A stretch of DNA of 47,929 bases from Burkholderiales bacterium (GCA_016191525.1 JACPOK010000005.1:1-47929); one strand, 5' to 3'; shown: positions 24,603 to 33,457, counted from the stretch's first letter. Notes: generated by a model not told the origin, from the sequence alone. Program-made: numbers and translations.

Positions 24603-26495
24603 TCATAGACCGGGCGAGCGAGTGCCGCTGCTCAAGGGCCCCGGCGATTGAGGCCGGGCGCTCGCGTGACTCTCCGGTGAGCGCGTCATCCCCTGCGACA
24701 TGACCGGCGCATAGCCGGGCCGCACAAGGATGTCCACCACGACGGCCTCTCCACGCCTGAGCGCGGAGAGTGCGTCCTCAAGTACCGACCGGAGCTCGCT
24801 GGCTGTGCTCACCGGGCCGAAGCCGGTGGCCCCCTGCGCCCTCGCCATCATGGCCAGGTCGGGGGGTGGGTCGTCGATGCGTTGGCCGATCCACTTGTTC
24901 TCCACCGGACGCCCGCGTTCCTTGGCAACGCGCTCCTGGTGCAGTTCGTCGTTGAAGAACGAGCGGTTGTTGACCACCAGCACCAGTAGCGGGATGCGTG
25001 CGTTGGTCGCAGTCCACAGCGCGGTCGCACCCATCAGGAAATCTCCATCCCCGATGATGGCGACCGGCAACCGGTCCGTGCCTTTGAGGGCCAGCGCGCT
25101 ACCGACCGCCATGCCCGGGCCGGACCCAATGCCCCCGCCGCCGTCGTACCCGAGGAAGTCGAGGGGATCGTCAAAGTCCCACATCTCACCCGACCAGCTC
25201 AAGGGCAGCCGCAGCAGGCACACCTGCCTGCCTTGAACCGCTTCGTCGAGCACCCGGGCCACATTCGCCACCGACAGTGGTGCGCCCGGGATGTCATCGA
25301 TGTGGCGTGCTTCGGCGGGGGCCTGTGGCTGCGGCTGTGCCCGAGGGACGCTCGCTGGCTCGGCCACGCAGGCCTGCAGCACGGATTGCACGAAGATCTC
25401 CGGCTCGCAGGCGAGGAACAGGTCCGCGGGCGGTAGTGCCTGATGATCCATGGACCAGCCGTTGTGCAGATGGTGGTCGACGGAGACCTGCACCACCCGG
25501 GCCGCTACCGGATCGTCAGCGAAAGCCTGTTTGAGCGTTCCCGCCAGATCCAGCCAATCGAGGCTGATGATCAGGTCGGCCCTGCGCAGGGCCGCGGCCG
25601 GATTCGGTGCGAGGAACATACTCGCCGGCCCCACGTGGAGGGGATGACGGGTCGGGAAGGCCGCGCCCACCTTCAGATCCGTGATCACCTGCGCCCCGAA
25701 CCGCTCGGCCAATGCGATGCGGCGGTCCCAGCCGGCGCTCGTACGGTCCACACGTCCTGCCAGGATCACCGGCCGCTGCGCTGACTTCAACCAGCTCAAG
25801 ACCGTTGCCACGTCGTCCGGTGCCGGTGACACGGCTTGAGGAGGCTGGTAGCGGGCCACGTCGGGAAGCGGCGGCCGGGCTTGCAGTTGAGACTCCTGAA
25901 GCGCGGCATCGAAACAGACATATACGGGGCCACGCGGCGCCGTGGTGGCAATCCGGTGGGCACGAAGCAATGCCTCCTGCGCCGCGGGAACCGACGCGGG
26001 CTGGGCGTCCCATTTGACGAAGGGCCGCACGAGGGCGGCCTGGTCCGCGGCGGTGTGCAGCCAGTCTATCCAGGGCCGGCGCCGGGCGGCGTCCACCGGT
26101 CCAGTGGCGCCGAGCACCAGAACCGGCACCCGATCCGCCCAGGCGTCGAAGATCGCCATGGACCCGTGCATCAGTCCAACGTTGCTGTGCAGCACGGCTG
26201 CGAGCGGCCGGCCGGCTACCTTGGCGTACCCGTGGGCGATTGCGACAGCATGCTCCTCGTGCAACACGAGCAGCATCTGGGGATCGAGGTTGCCAAGGTG
26301 GTTGACAAGGCTGTCGTGCAGACCACGGAAACTTGCGCCCGGGTTGACCAACACATAGGGAATGGACAGTGCCCTGAGCATGTCGGCTATGGCATCGCTT
26401 CCCCACGCCTGAGCATTCGGAGGGCCCGGCACAGGTTCATCGCGGCGTGCCCGCGTCGATGGGGAGGTGCCAGAGTCTCTTTGCAAGTCGCTCAT
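24603..26495 (-). CDS. Thiamin-diphosphate-dependent enzyme (acetolactate synthase / benzoylformate decarboxylase family)
   Basis: This 630-residue enzyme has the three-domain ThDP decarboxylase layout. The N-terminal PYR domain has the catalytic Glu at about residue 80 (LLVLHEEHAVAIAHGYAKVA). The middle domain (about 220-360) includes RPVILAGRVDRTSAGWDRRI. The C-terminal PP domain has the cofactor motif GDGDFLMGATALWTATNARI (about 481-500), closing with the NN of VVNNRSFFND. Start ATG 26495 overlaps the stop of the upstream Bug gene as ATGA, so translation is coupled. The first ~30 and last ~25 residues are low-complexity extensions. Family reactions are decarboxylation or carboligation of 2-oxo acids; an oxo-acid taken up through the coupled receptor is a reasonable guess, but the exact substrate is not visible. 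Confidence 0.92.
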   Translation of the reverse strand: MSDLQRDSGTSPSTRARRDEPVPGPPNAQAWGSDAIADMLRALSIPYVLVNPGASFRGLHDSLVNHLGNLDPQMLLVLHEEHAVAIAHGYAKVAGRPLAAVLHSNVGLMHGSMAIFDAWADRVPVLVLGATGPVDAARRRPWIDWLHTAADQAALVRPFVKWDAQPASVPAAQEALLRAHRIATTAPRGPVYVCFDAALQESQLQARPPLPDVARYQPPQAVSPAPDDVATVLSWLKSAQRPVILAGRVDRTSAGWDRRIALAERFGAQVITDLKVGAAFPTRHPLHVGPASMFLAPNPAAALRRADLIISLDWLDLAGTLKQAFADDPVAARVVQVSVDHHLHNGWSMDHQALPPADLFLACEPEIFVQSVLQACVAEPASVPRAQPQPQAPAEARHIDDIPGAPLSVANVARVLDEAVQGRQVCLLRLPLSWSGEMWDFDDPLDFLGYDGGGGIGSGPGMAVGSALALKGTDRLPVAIIGDGDFLMGATALWTATNARIPLLVLVVNNRSFFNDELHQERVAKERGRPVENKWIGQRIDDPPPDLAMMARAQGATGFGPVSTASELRSVLEDALSALRRGEAVVVDILVRPGYAPVMSQGMTRSPESHASARPQSPGPLSSGTRSPGL

Positions 26496-27493
26496 TCTGC
26501 TCGGATTCCGGCCGTCTTGATGATTGCGCTCCACCTCTTCAGGTCGTCCGCGGCACGTTGGCGCATCTGCTCGGGCGTGCTGACCAGGACCTCGATTCCC
26601 TGGCCCGCCAGCCGGGTGGCAACGTCCGGCCCGGCCAGCACGCGCCGCACCTCCTGGTTGATCTGGTCCACGATGGCAGGCGGCGTGCCCGCCGGTGCGG
26701 CCAGGCCCAGCCAGATTTCGCTTTCGTAGCCGGGCACACCGGCCTCACTCATTGTCGGCACCTCTGGCAGGTTCGACAGCCGCTTCTGGCTCGTCACGGC
26801 CAGGGCTCGAACCCGCCCGGCCCGGATGTGCGGCAGCAACTGGTTCACGACGCCAACGGTCATCTCGACCTGCCCGCCCACCACGTCGGAAATCGCCGGC
26901 GCCGCGCCGCGATACGGGATGTGGACGATGCTGGTGCCCGTCATGGCCTTGAACATCTCCGCCGACATGTGCTGGGGGCTGCCGTTCCCGCTGGAGGCAT
27001 AGCTCATTCCGCCCGGCCGCTGCTTCAGCAGGGCCATCAATTCGCGCACGTTCTGCGCCGGCACCTTCGGGTTGACGACCAGGACGAGCGCCGAGGTGCC
27101 AAGCAGGGTGACCGGCGCGAAGTCCTTTGCGGGATTGAACGGCATCCGGTCGCTCAAGGCCGGATTCATGGACGTGATGTTGATGTTCGTCAGCAGCAGC
27201 ATGTGCCCGTCGGGCGGTGCCTTGGCAACCTCGGCGGCGCCGAGATTGCCGGCGGCACCAGGCTTGTTCTCTACGACCACCGGCTGGGTCCAGCTCTCCT
27301 GAAGCTTTTGAGCGACCAGTCGTGCCAGCACGTCGTTGGTGCCGCCCGGGGTGTACGGCACGATGATCTTGACCGGTTTGCTCGGGAACGCCGCGCCAGC
27401 CTGTGCCATAACGGAGCCCGGCACGCCGGCGCCAGCAGCGATGATCCCGACGAGCGCCCGTCGTTCGGAGTTCCAGCGAGAGTGGTTCGTCAT
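26492..27493 (-). CDS. Bug-family solute-binding receptor, coupled to ThDP enzyme
   Basis: This 333-residue receptor starts at ATG 27493 (AGGAGA six bases upstream); in-frame codons up to 27562 cross the operator region and are rejected. The N-terminus is Arg-rich (NHSRWNSERRALVGIIAAGA), possibly a Tat-like or ordinary Sec signal ending near VMAQAGA. Bug motifs are VKIIVPYTPGGTNDVLARLV, VENKPGAAGNLGAAEVA, HIPYRGAAPAISDVVGGQVE and PEVPTMSEAGVPGYESEIW. It is the first gene of the operon Bug - ThDP enzyme - EamA - cupin, with its TGA overlapping the next ATG. It lies 78 bp from the divergent regulator gene at 27572, which probably controls it. Confidence 0.93.
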   Translation of the reverse strand: MTNHSRWNSERRALVGIIAAGAGVPGSVMAQAGAAFPSKPVKIIVPYTPGGTNDVLARLVAQKLQESWTQPVVVENKPGAAGNLGAAEVAKAPPDGHMLLLTNINITSMNPALSDRMPFNPAKDFAPVTLLGTSALVLVVNPKVPAQNVRELMALLKQRPGGMSYASSGNGSPQHMSAEMFKAMTGTSIVHIPYRGAAPAISDVVGGQVEMTVGVVNQLLPHIRAGRVRALAVTSQKRLSNLPEVPTMSEAGVPGYESEIWLGLAAPAGTPPAIVDQINQEVRRVLAGPDVATRLAGQGIEVLVSTPEQMRQRAADDLKRWSAIIKTAGIRAE

Positions 27494-27547
27494 GCCTGTC
27501 TCCTTGCGTGTAATTGAGCAGCCGATGCTAAGGCGTCGAATAAAATA

Positions 27548-27570
27548 ATCAATCTTGATCACTCAATCAA
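27548..27570. promoter_or_regulatory. ATCAA/TTGAT operator cluster between Bug operon and the citrate-synthase-MarR gene
   Basis: Three half-sites lie in 23 bp: ATCAA (27548-27552), TTGAT (27555-27559) and ATCAA (27566-27570). They form two overlapping perfect dyads, ATCAAtcTTGAT and TTGATcactcaATCAA. The cluster abuts the regulator's ATG (27572) and lies 55-77 bp upstream of the Bug start. Such short A/T-rich dyads in a divergent region suit a dimeric winged-helix regulator acting on both genes. Confidence 0.6.
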
Positions 27571-27571
27571 C

Positions 27572-29422
27572 ATGAAAACGCGCAAGAAGGACTTTCTCTC
27601 GGCCGCCGAAGCCGCCGAGATGCTCGGCATTCGCAAGCAGACGCTCTACGCATACGTCAGTCGTGGCTTCGTCAGAAGCATCGCCGGCGGCCACGCGCGG
27701 GAGCGGCATTACGCGCGCGAGGACCTCGAGCGCGTCCAAGCCCGGTCCCGGGCTCAATCGAACCCCGAAGCGCTGGCCGCCTCGACGCTGAACCTGGGGC
27801 ATCCGGTTGTGCCCACCAGCGTGACCGAAATCACGGCGCAGGGTCCCCGGTACCGCGGCCGGCTGGCCGTGGACCTTGCCCGCGAGGGCGCCGCTTTCGA
27901 GCAGGTCGCCGAGTTGCTCTGGACCGGCTTGTGGCACGAGGTGGACCGACCGTGGCAGCAAGTGGAAGGACCTCGACATCTCGCCGAGTGGCTCCAGTTG
28001 CTGCCGCCGGGCACCGGACGCCAGCAGCTGGTGGAGCTGTTCTCGCTTGTGGTGATGCGGCTGGCCATGGGCCGGGGCCCTCTACAGGACCGTCTCATCT
28101 CGGGGCGACCGCTGGACGTCGCGCGGGAGGTGATCGTCAGCCTCGTAGGCTGCTTCGGCCTGCTGTCGCAGGCGGGTACCTACCAGGCGGTGAAGCCAGG
28201 GCGACCGGTGGCTCAGGCCCTGCTGGAGACCATGGGCCTGCCGGCGCTGCAGGACGACTGCGCCTTGCTGAACACCACCCTGGTTCTGCTCGCGGACCAC
28301 GAACTGTCCCCCGGGACGTTTGCGGCCCGGATCGCCGCGTCGAGCGGCAGTTCCATGCACAGCTGTATCGCCGCGGCGATCGGCACCAGCTCGGGCATGG
28401 AGATCGGCCGCCGCTACGACCGCATCGATGGATTCCTGAACGAGGGGCCCCGTGGCACCGATCTGGTGGAGAAAGCGCGTTCGCAATTGCAGGGGGGCCG
28501 CGAGCTGCCCGGGTTTGGTCATCCGTTGTACCCCCACGGCGACCCACGCGCGAGTCACCTGCTGGCCCAGGTCGCGGCACGCGCCAAGAACCCGGCGGCT
28601 GTCCGGCACATTCTTTCCTTGGTCGAGCAACTCGGCACGCACCACGGATTGCACCCACGCCATGAACTCGCCGTGATCGCTGTGTGCAAGGCGCTCAAGC
28701 TCCCGGCCGGCGCTCCAGCGGGGCTGTTCGTGCTCGCGCGAGTGTCCGGGTGGGTGGCGCACATCCTCGAGCAGCGGCTGTCGAACACCATGATCCGCCC
28801 CCGCGCGCGCTTCGTGCCGCCCGGATCGCCGGCGGAGCGCAGCCCGATAGCCATGGACAGCACGGACGAGCCGGCGTTGCTGACCGCATCCGTGCCCATG
28901 CCGGAGATTGAACCCGAAGTCGCCAGCCGCCTGGACGCCAATGGCGCCGGTCCGCGTGACAACGAGCGGATGGCGCACTTGGTCAAGGATGCGGCACGCA
29001 GCTTCTTGCGATCACTGCAGGCACGATTGGCTTCAGAGGGCGTGTCCATTGGCCACTGGACGTTCTTGCGGATCCTCTGGGACAAGGATGGCTTGACCCA
29101 GCGTGAACTGAGCTACGAAGCCGGTGTGATGGAACCGACCACAGTCATTGCGGTCCGCGCGATGGAGGCGCTCGGCTACGTGACACGCGAGCGGCGTGGA
29201 GACAATCGCAAGAGCTACTACGTGTTCCTGACGCCGAAAGGCCGAAAACTGCAAGCAAAGCTGGTGCCCTTCGCCGAGGAGGTGAACGCGCGGGCTCTCA
29301 CCGGCGTGGCCGAGGATTACGTCACCATCACGCGGCACAGCCTGCGGGCGATGCTCAAGAACCTTGCGAGCGACCCGGTCCTGGCCGCCCAGGTGGAAGA
29401 GTTCCCCGCGCAGGAGCCTTAG
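27572..29422 (+). CDS. HTH - citrate-synthase-like - MarR fusion protein (putative regulator)
   Basis: This 616-residue protein has three recognisable parts. Residues 8-60 are an excisionase/MerR-like HTH (FLSAAEAAEMLGIRKQTLYA, then YVSRGFVRS). Residues about 75-420 are a citrate-synthase-like domain (ITAQGPRYRGRLAVDLA; GSSMHSCIAAAIGTSSG; ELPGFGHPLYPHGDPRA; VSGWVAHILEQRL). Residues about 463-600 are a complete MarR winged-helix domain (RILWDKDGLTQRELSYEAGV, TVIAVRAMEALGYVTRERRG, wing DNRKSYYVFLTPKG). Of the citrate synthase catalytic triad, His263 and His317 are kept but the Asp position is Glu365. It is divergent from the Bug - ThDP operon, converges on the phthalate operon with overlapping stop codons, and has a dyad cluster at its start. 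It probably senses a CoA-thioester or carboxylate with the synthase domain and controls one or both operons. Confidence 0.92.
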   Translation: MKTRKKDFLSAAEAAEMLGIRKQTLYAYVSRGFVRSIAGGHARERHYAREDLERVQARSRAQSNPEALAASTLNLGHPVVPTSVTEITAQGPRYRGRLAVDLAREGAAFEQVAELLWTGLWHEVDRPWQQVEGPRHLAEWLQLLPPGTGRQQLVELFSLVVMRLAMGRGPLQDRLISGRPLDVAREVIVSLVGCFGLLSQAGTYQAVKPGRPVAQALLETMGLPALQDDCALLNTTLVLLADHELSPGTFAARIAASSGSSMHSCIAAAIGTSSGMEIGRRYDRIDGFLNEGPRGTDLVEKARSQLQGGRELPGFGHPLYPHGDPRASHLLAQVAARAKNPAAVRHILSLVEQLGTHHGLHPRHELAVIAVCKALKLPAGAPAGLFVLARVSGWVAHILEQRLSNTMIRPRARFVPPGSPAERSPIAMDSTDEPALLTASVPMPEIEPEVASRLDANGAGPRDNERMAHLVKDAARSFLRSLQARLASEGVSIGHWTFLRILWDKDGLTQRELSYEAGVMEPTTVIAVRAMEALGYVTRERRGDNRKSYYVFLTPKGRKLQAKLVPFAEEVNARALTGVAEDYVTITRHSLRAMLKNLASDPVLAAQVEEFPAQEP

Positions 29423-30285
29423 CCCTCTACCACGCGCATCGAGTAGTCCGCGGCCCGGATGTCCTTGGTGAGCTTGCCAATGGAGATGCGGTCCACACCC
29501 GTCTCCGCGACGGCACGAATCGACTGCAGGTCCACGCCGCCCGACACCTCGAGCACCGCCCGCCCTGCGCACTGCAAGACGGCAGCCCTCACGTCTTCCA
29601 GCGCAAAGTCATCCAAAAGGATGTTGGACGCGCCGGCGGCAAGCGCCTGGTGCATCTCGTCCAAATCCTCGACTTCGATCTGGATCCCGACGCCCGCGTT
29701 CAGCGCGCGGGCGGCGTCGAGCGCGGCCGCAATGCCACCTGCAGCCGCGATGTGGTTCTCCTTGATCAGGATGCCATCCCACAAAGCCATGCGGTGGTTC
29801 ATGCCGCCACCGATGCGCACCGCGTACTTTTGAGCCTGGCGCAGGCCCGGCAGGGTCTTGCGGGTATCAAGCACCGCGCAGCCGCGGGGATTGGGTGAGC
29901 GGCCGTGGATCGCCTCGGCAAACCGCCGGGTGGTGGTAGCCACGGACGAGAGCATCTGCAGGAAGTTGAGCGAGGAACGCTCGGCACTCAGCAGCGCCCG
30001 CGACCGCGCCTCGATCGTGCACACCACCTGGCCGGCTTGGACTTCGTCGCCCTCCCCGACCTGCCACTGCACGTTCGCCGAGGAGTCCAGGGCAAGCACG
30101 CAGTCGTCGAACCAAGGCCGACCGCACACGACCGTCGGCGCCTTGGCCACCACGCGGGCGCGGGAGGTCTGGTCGCCGGGGACGAGCCTGGCCGTCCAGT
30201 CACACTGCCCGATGTCCTCGCGCAGCGCGTCGTGCACATTGCGCTGGCGCGCACTATCGAGGTCTTCGTTGTCGCTGAAGTTCAT
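29419..30285 (-). CDS. nadC: Quinolinate phosphoribosyltransferase paralogue in the phthalate operon
   Basis: This 288-residue enzyme of the NadC family would convert quinolinate and PRPP to nicotinate mononucleotide, CO2 and pyrophosphate. Signature stretches are EDIGQCDWTARLVP, RSSLNFLQMLSSVATTTR, LDTRKTLPGLRQAQKYAVRI, GGGMNHRMALWDGILIKENH and the C-terminal EVSGGVDLQSIRAVAETGVD, all expected for an active enzyme. It is the last gene of the phthalate operon (29-bp gap after the dehydrogenase). A quinolinate phosphoribosyltransferase gene within a phthalate cluster is known from Burkholderia cepacia DBO1. The proposed role there is relief of phthalate toxicity, as phthalate is a structural analogue of quinolinate. 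The gene end overlaps the stop codon of the convergent regulator gene. Confidence 0.93.
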   Translation of the reverse strand: MNFSDNEDLDSARQRNVHDALREDIGQCDWTARLVPGDQTSRARVVAKAPTVVCGRPWFDDCVLALDSSANVQWQVGEGDEVQAGQVVCTIEARSRALLSAERSSLNFLQMLSSVATTTRRFAEAIHGRSPNPRGCAVLDTRKTLPGLRQAQKYAVRIGGGMNHRMALWDGILIKENHIAAAGGIAAALDAARALNAGVGIQIEVEDLDEMHQALAAGASNILLDDFALEDVRAAVLQCAGRAVLEVSGGVDLQSIRAVAETGVDRISIGKLTKDIRAADYSMRVVEG

Positions 30286-30314
30286 TCGATGGGTATGGAT
30301 GGTTGTACTCAGGT

Positions 30315-31484
30315 CTAAAGCTCGACGTCGCGACCGCTACGGGCGGATTCCAGGAGGGCCAGACAGGTCTGGAGCGTCGCCCGGGCCCACGGCCCATCGT
30401 GCAGCGGTGCGCTCCCATTGCGCAAGGCGTCGTGGAGTTCGTCGACGACTTCGAAGCGCGGGACGGGTGGCGGCGCCAGGGGTCGATGCTCCCGTTGGTG
30501 GTCTGCATGCACCCAGGTGCCGTCCGGGACTGGGCGAAGGTCCGCCCGGTCGCACGACACGATCATGGGCCCGAAATGCTGGTGCCACGCCGCTCCTCCC
30601 TGCGGCGTTGCGCGGTAGTCGGGGCCGCCGTAGGTCCCCTCGTTCTTGAGACGGGCCTCGTCAGCAGGCGACGCGATCTGCTCGAGCCTGCGGCGGGCGG
30701 CGCCGTGGTTGCCCGCGGTTTTTGCTTGGCCCATTTCCCCAATCCAGCCCATCCACTCATCGCTGTCAAAGTGGGCGTAGCCGCTGTAAGTGAGGCTGGC
30801 GAAGGCGCCTTGGCGGAACCAAAGCATCACGCTGTAGGCGCCTTCGGTGGGCCGGGCGGGATCCCAGCGCCCAGTGACCGCTCGCACGCGGGCGACCTCG
30901 TCGCCGACCAGGAGCCGGACCACGTCCACCTGGTGCGCGGCCTGACTGAAGACGACGCCGCCACCTTCGCTGGTGTTCAGTTCCTCGGGCCTGCGCGGTC
31001 GGTAGAGGAAATCCGTGTAGTTGATCGCCTGCACCATGCGCACCGGCCCGAACTCGCCGGAACGCACCAGCGCCCGAGCCTGCAAATAGGGTGCATCGAA
31101 ACTATGGCAATGCCCAATCACCAGCCGCACCCCGGCTTGTGCACAGCTGTCGATCATGGCGTCGCACTCGGCCAGGCTGAGCGCCATGGGCTTTTCAACC
31201 AGCACGTGCTTTCCATGAGCTGCGGCAATCGCGGTCTGGGTCGCATGGAACTGGTGGGGGCTGGCCACGTAGACCGCTTCGACAGCCGAATCCTGCACGA
31301 GCTGCTCGATGGTTGAGTAGGCAGGCACGCCGAAGTCCCGCTGGAACTGGCTCCTCGCCATCTCCCGCGGGTCGCAGGCAGCGACCAGGCGGATGCGCGC
31401 ATCTTGTGTGAACGTCGGCAGCATGAGGGTGAAGGCCCGCCCCAGGCCGACGACACCGAGCCGGATCGGCGACGTGTCGGTCAC
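30315..31484 (-). CDS. pht4: Gfo/Idh/MocA oxidoreductase, probable 4,5-dihydro-4,5-dihydroxyphthalate dehydrogenase
   Basis: This 389-residue NAD(P)-dependent dehydrogenase has a Rossmann motif at the start ([18 protein letters not shown]) and the Gfo/Idh/MocA signature [20 protein letters not shown] with its catalytic-region EKP. The start GTG 31484 overlaps the reductase stop as GTGA; upstream in-frame codons lie inside the reductase gene. Pht4/OphB enzymes of phthalate pathways belong to this family and oxidise the cis-4,5-dihydrodiol of phthalate to 4,5-dihydroxyphthalate. Its place between dioxygenase reductase and nadC in a set with oxygenase and decarboxylase makes that role likely. 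The C-terminal half is typical of family length. Confidence 0.9.
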   Translation of the reverse strand: MTDTSPIRLGVVGLGRAFTLMLPTFTQDARIRLVAACDPREMARSQFQRDFGVPAYSTIEQLVQDSAVEAVYVASPHQFHATQTAIAAAHGKHVLVEKPMALSLAECDAMIDSCAQAGVRLVIGHCHSFDAPYLQARALVRSGEFGPVRMVQAINYTDFLYRPRRPEELNTSEGGGVVFSQAAHQVDVVRLLVGDEVARVRAVTGRWDPARPTEGAYSVMLWFRQGAFASLTYSGYAHFDSDEWMGWIGEMGQAKTAGNHGAARRRLEQIASPADEARLKNEGTYGGPDYRATPQGGAAWHQHFGPMIVSCDRADLRPVPDGTWVHADHQREHRPLAPPPVPRFEVVDELHDALRNGSAPLHDGPWARATLQTCLALLESARSGRDVEL

Positions 31485-32449
31485 AGGTCGATCACCAGCT
31501 TGTCGCTTTTCGCGCGCGAGACGCACACCATGATCTGCGAGTCCATCTCTTCGGGCAGCAGCACCATGTCGCGGTGGTCCGCCACGCCCTCGAGCAGGTT
31601 GGACCGGCAGCTGCCGCAGGTTCCGCTCTCGCACGAGGACGGAGCGTCGCACCCGTGCTCGCGCATGACTTCCAGGATCGAACGGCCCACGGGGACCTCG
31701 AACTCGCGGTTCGACCTCGCAAGCCGGACCGCGAACGGCTTATCGTCGGCTTGCACACCCCCGCCCTCGTTGAAGCTCTCGAAGTGAACATTCTTTGCCG
31801 ACCAGTGGCCGGTCATGTCACGCACCGACTCCATCAGCCGACGTGGACCGCAGCAATACAGGTGCGCCGAATTCGGCTTTTCCAGCGCCGGCCAGAGGTC
31901 GTACTCAGCGTCGGGGTCGCCGCCCGTGTGGTGAATCACCACGCGGCGCTTGTACGCCGGCGACGAGAGTTCCTCTCGGAATGCGGTCGTCTCCTCGTGC
32001 TGACTCAAGTAGACCAGCTTCCAGGGAGTCGCAGGAGGATCCCCGAGCGAGCGGATCATCGAAAGGATGGGCGTGATCCCTATCCCGCCTGCGATGAACA
32101 AATACGAACGAGCGCTCCCCTCCAGCGGGAACGCGTTGTCGGGGATGGAGGTGGGCAAGGTGTCGCCCACCTGCGCGTCCTGGTGCAGGCTGAGCGAGCC
32201 GCCGCGACCCGCTTCTTCTTTCTTCACCGTAATTACATAGCGATGGCGTTCGGCGGGGTCGTTGCACAACGAATACTTGCGGACCATCCCGTTCGGCGTC
32301 TGCACCTTGACGTGCGATCCAGGGCTGAACTCCGGCAGGTCGCTTCCGTCCGCCTGCACCAGTTCGAAGCTTCGAATGCCGCGTGCCACCTCTTCGATGG
32401 CGGCGATCCGCAGAGGCATCTGCGTATCGGCGTGCGTTTGCACCTGCAT
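31481..32449 (-). CDS. pht2: Phthalate dioxygenase reductase (FMN, NADH and plant-type [2Fe-2S])
   Basis: This 322-residue class IA oxygenase reductase has an N-terminal flavin-binding beta-barrel with [12 protein letters not shown] (RxYS motif), a nucleotide-binding domain ([32 protein letters not shown]) and a C-terminal ferredoxin domain. The latter has cluster ligands in [16 protein letters not shown] and a later Cys in [11 protein letters not shown]. This domain order is that of phthalate dioxygenase reductase and VanB, which pass electrons from NADH to the Rieske oxygenase. Start ATG 32449 has AAGGAG upstream. The gene lies nine bases after the decarboxylase gene and overlaps the dehydrogenase start. 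Confidence 0.94.
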   Translation of the reverse strand: MQVQTHADTQMPLRIAAIEEVARGIRSFELVQADGSDLPEFSPGSHVKVQTPNGMVRKYSLCNDPAERHRYVITVKKEEAGRGGSLSLHQDAQVGDTLPTSIPDNAFPLEGSARSYLFIAGGIGITPILSMIRSLGDPPATPWKLVYLSQHEETTAFREELSSPAYKRRVVIHHTGGDPDAEYDLWPALEKPNSAHLYCCGPRRLMESVRDMTGHWSAKNVHFESFNEGGGVQADDKPFAVRLARSNREFEVPVGRSILEVMREHGCDAPSSCESGTCGSCRSNLLEGVADHRDMVLLPEEMDSQIMVCVSRAKSDKLVIDL

Positions 32450-32458
32450 GGCGGCTCC

Positions 32459-33448
32459 TTAGATGCTGTAGGACTCGTACGTGGCCGGATGGAACAGCTC
32501 CTCCACTGGCACCAGCCGCGAGGAGAGACCCTGCGAATGGTGGTGACGCACGAACGTCTCCAGCGTGCGCCGCGCCGGCTGTACGCCATAGGACCAGTAA
32601 TCCTCGCCCATCACGTCCCGCGCCGCCTTGAGCTGCTCTTCGACGAATGGGAGCGTCACCTTGGTCGCCGAGGTGTCGCCGAGCAATTCCAGGGCAGCGG
32701 CCTTGGACTGGGTGAAGGCTTTTTGCACCGCTGCGGGCAGCCATGGATGCTGGGCGGCGAGCTCCTTGCGAATGCCCACCACATGCATGATGGGGAAGAC
32801 GCCCGTGCGCCGGTAGTAGTCCTTGGCGACCGAGGTGGGATCGTCGAACAGCCAACCGACGTTCGGGTTCTGTAGCACATGGCGGCTGGGCGGCCGAGGT
32901 GCCATGAACGCGTCGATCTCGCCGCGGTCAAGCAGTTCGGAGATGGTCGCTCCCTCGGGCGCCGGCTCCACCCTCACGTCCGGGGGCAGTTGCAGGGCGA
33001 TCTTCTCGGGCCGCCCGGGCGTGTCGATGCCGCCGCGTACCCAGGTCACGTCTTCAGGCCGTACCCCGAAATCGTCCTGCAGGATGGCGCGCGCCCATAC
33101 GTGCGCGGTCAGCTGGTACTCGGGCAGACCGATGCGCTTGCCCTTGAGGTCCTCTGGCCGACGTATCCGGTCCTTTCGCACGTAGATGCAGGTGTGGCGG
33201 AAGGCGCGCGACAGGAAGACCGGCACTGCGATGTACGGACTCTCCCCGCGGGAGTGCTTCACCAGGTAGCTGGAGAACGACAGCTCCGCGATGTCGAAGT
33301 CGCGCGAGCGCATCGCGCGGAAAAACATCTCTTCGGGATTCAGCAGCATGAAGACGGGATCGACACCGTCGATCTGGACCCGGCCATCGTAGAGCGCGCG
33401 GGTGCGGTCGTAGTCGCCCATGGCGATCGATAGATTGAGCTTGGCCAT
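32459..33448 (-). CDS. pht5: 4,5-Dihydroxyphthalate decarboxylase
   Basis: This 329-residue protein matches the Pht5/OphC family: it begins LNLSIAMGDYDRTRALYDGR and continues with NPEEMFFRAMRSRDFDIAEL and SFSSYLVKHSRGESPYIAVP, all hallmarks of the family. The fold is periplasmic-binding-protein-like but there is no signal peptide, so the enzyme is cytoplasmic. It decarboxylates 4,5-dihydroxyphthalate to protocatechuate. It follows the oxygenase gene after nine bases and precedes the reductase after nine bases, all within one tight operon. Recognition of this gene is the strongest reason to read the operon as o-phthalate catabolism rather than vanillate or another Rieske pathway. Confidence 0.95.
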   Translation of the reverse strand: MAKLNLSIAMGDYDRTRALYDGRVQIDGVDPVFMLLNPEEMFFRAMRSRDFDIAELSFSSYLVKHSRGESPYIAVPVFLSRAFRHTCIYVRKDRIRRPEDLKGKRIGLPEYQLTAHVWARAILQDDFGVRPEDVTWVRGGIDTPGRPEKIALQLPPDVRVEPAPEGATISELLDRGEIDAFMAPRPPSRHVLQNPNVGWLFDDPTSVAKDYYRRTGVFPIMHVVGIRKELAAQHPWLPAAVQKAFTQSKAAALELLGDTSATKVTLPFVEEQLKAARDVMGEDYWSYGVQPARRTLETFVRHHHSQGLSSRLVPVEELFHPATYESYSI

Positions 33449-33457
33449 GCTGTTGCC

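Noticed and set aside
27572..29422. Housekeeping citrate synthase (gltA)
   Set aside because: An N-terminal HTH and C-terminal MarR domain, a Glu in place of the catalytic Asp, and a location between catabolic operons all argue against a citric-acid-cycle enzyme.
32459..33448. Periplasmic binding protein (NMT1/THI5-like) of an ABC transporter
   Set aside because: No signal peptide, and the sequence has the specific hallmarks of 4,5-dihydroxyphthalate decarboxylase within a phthalate operon.
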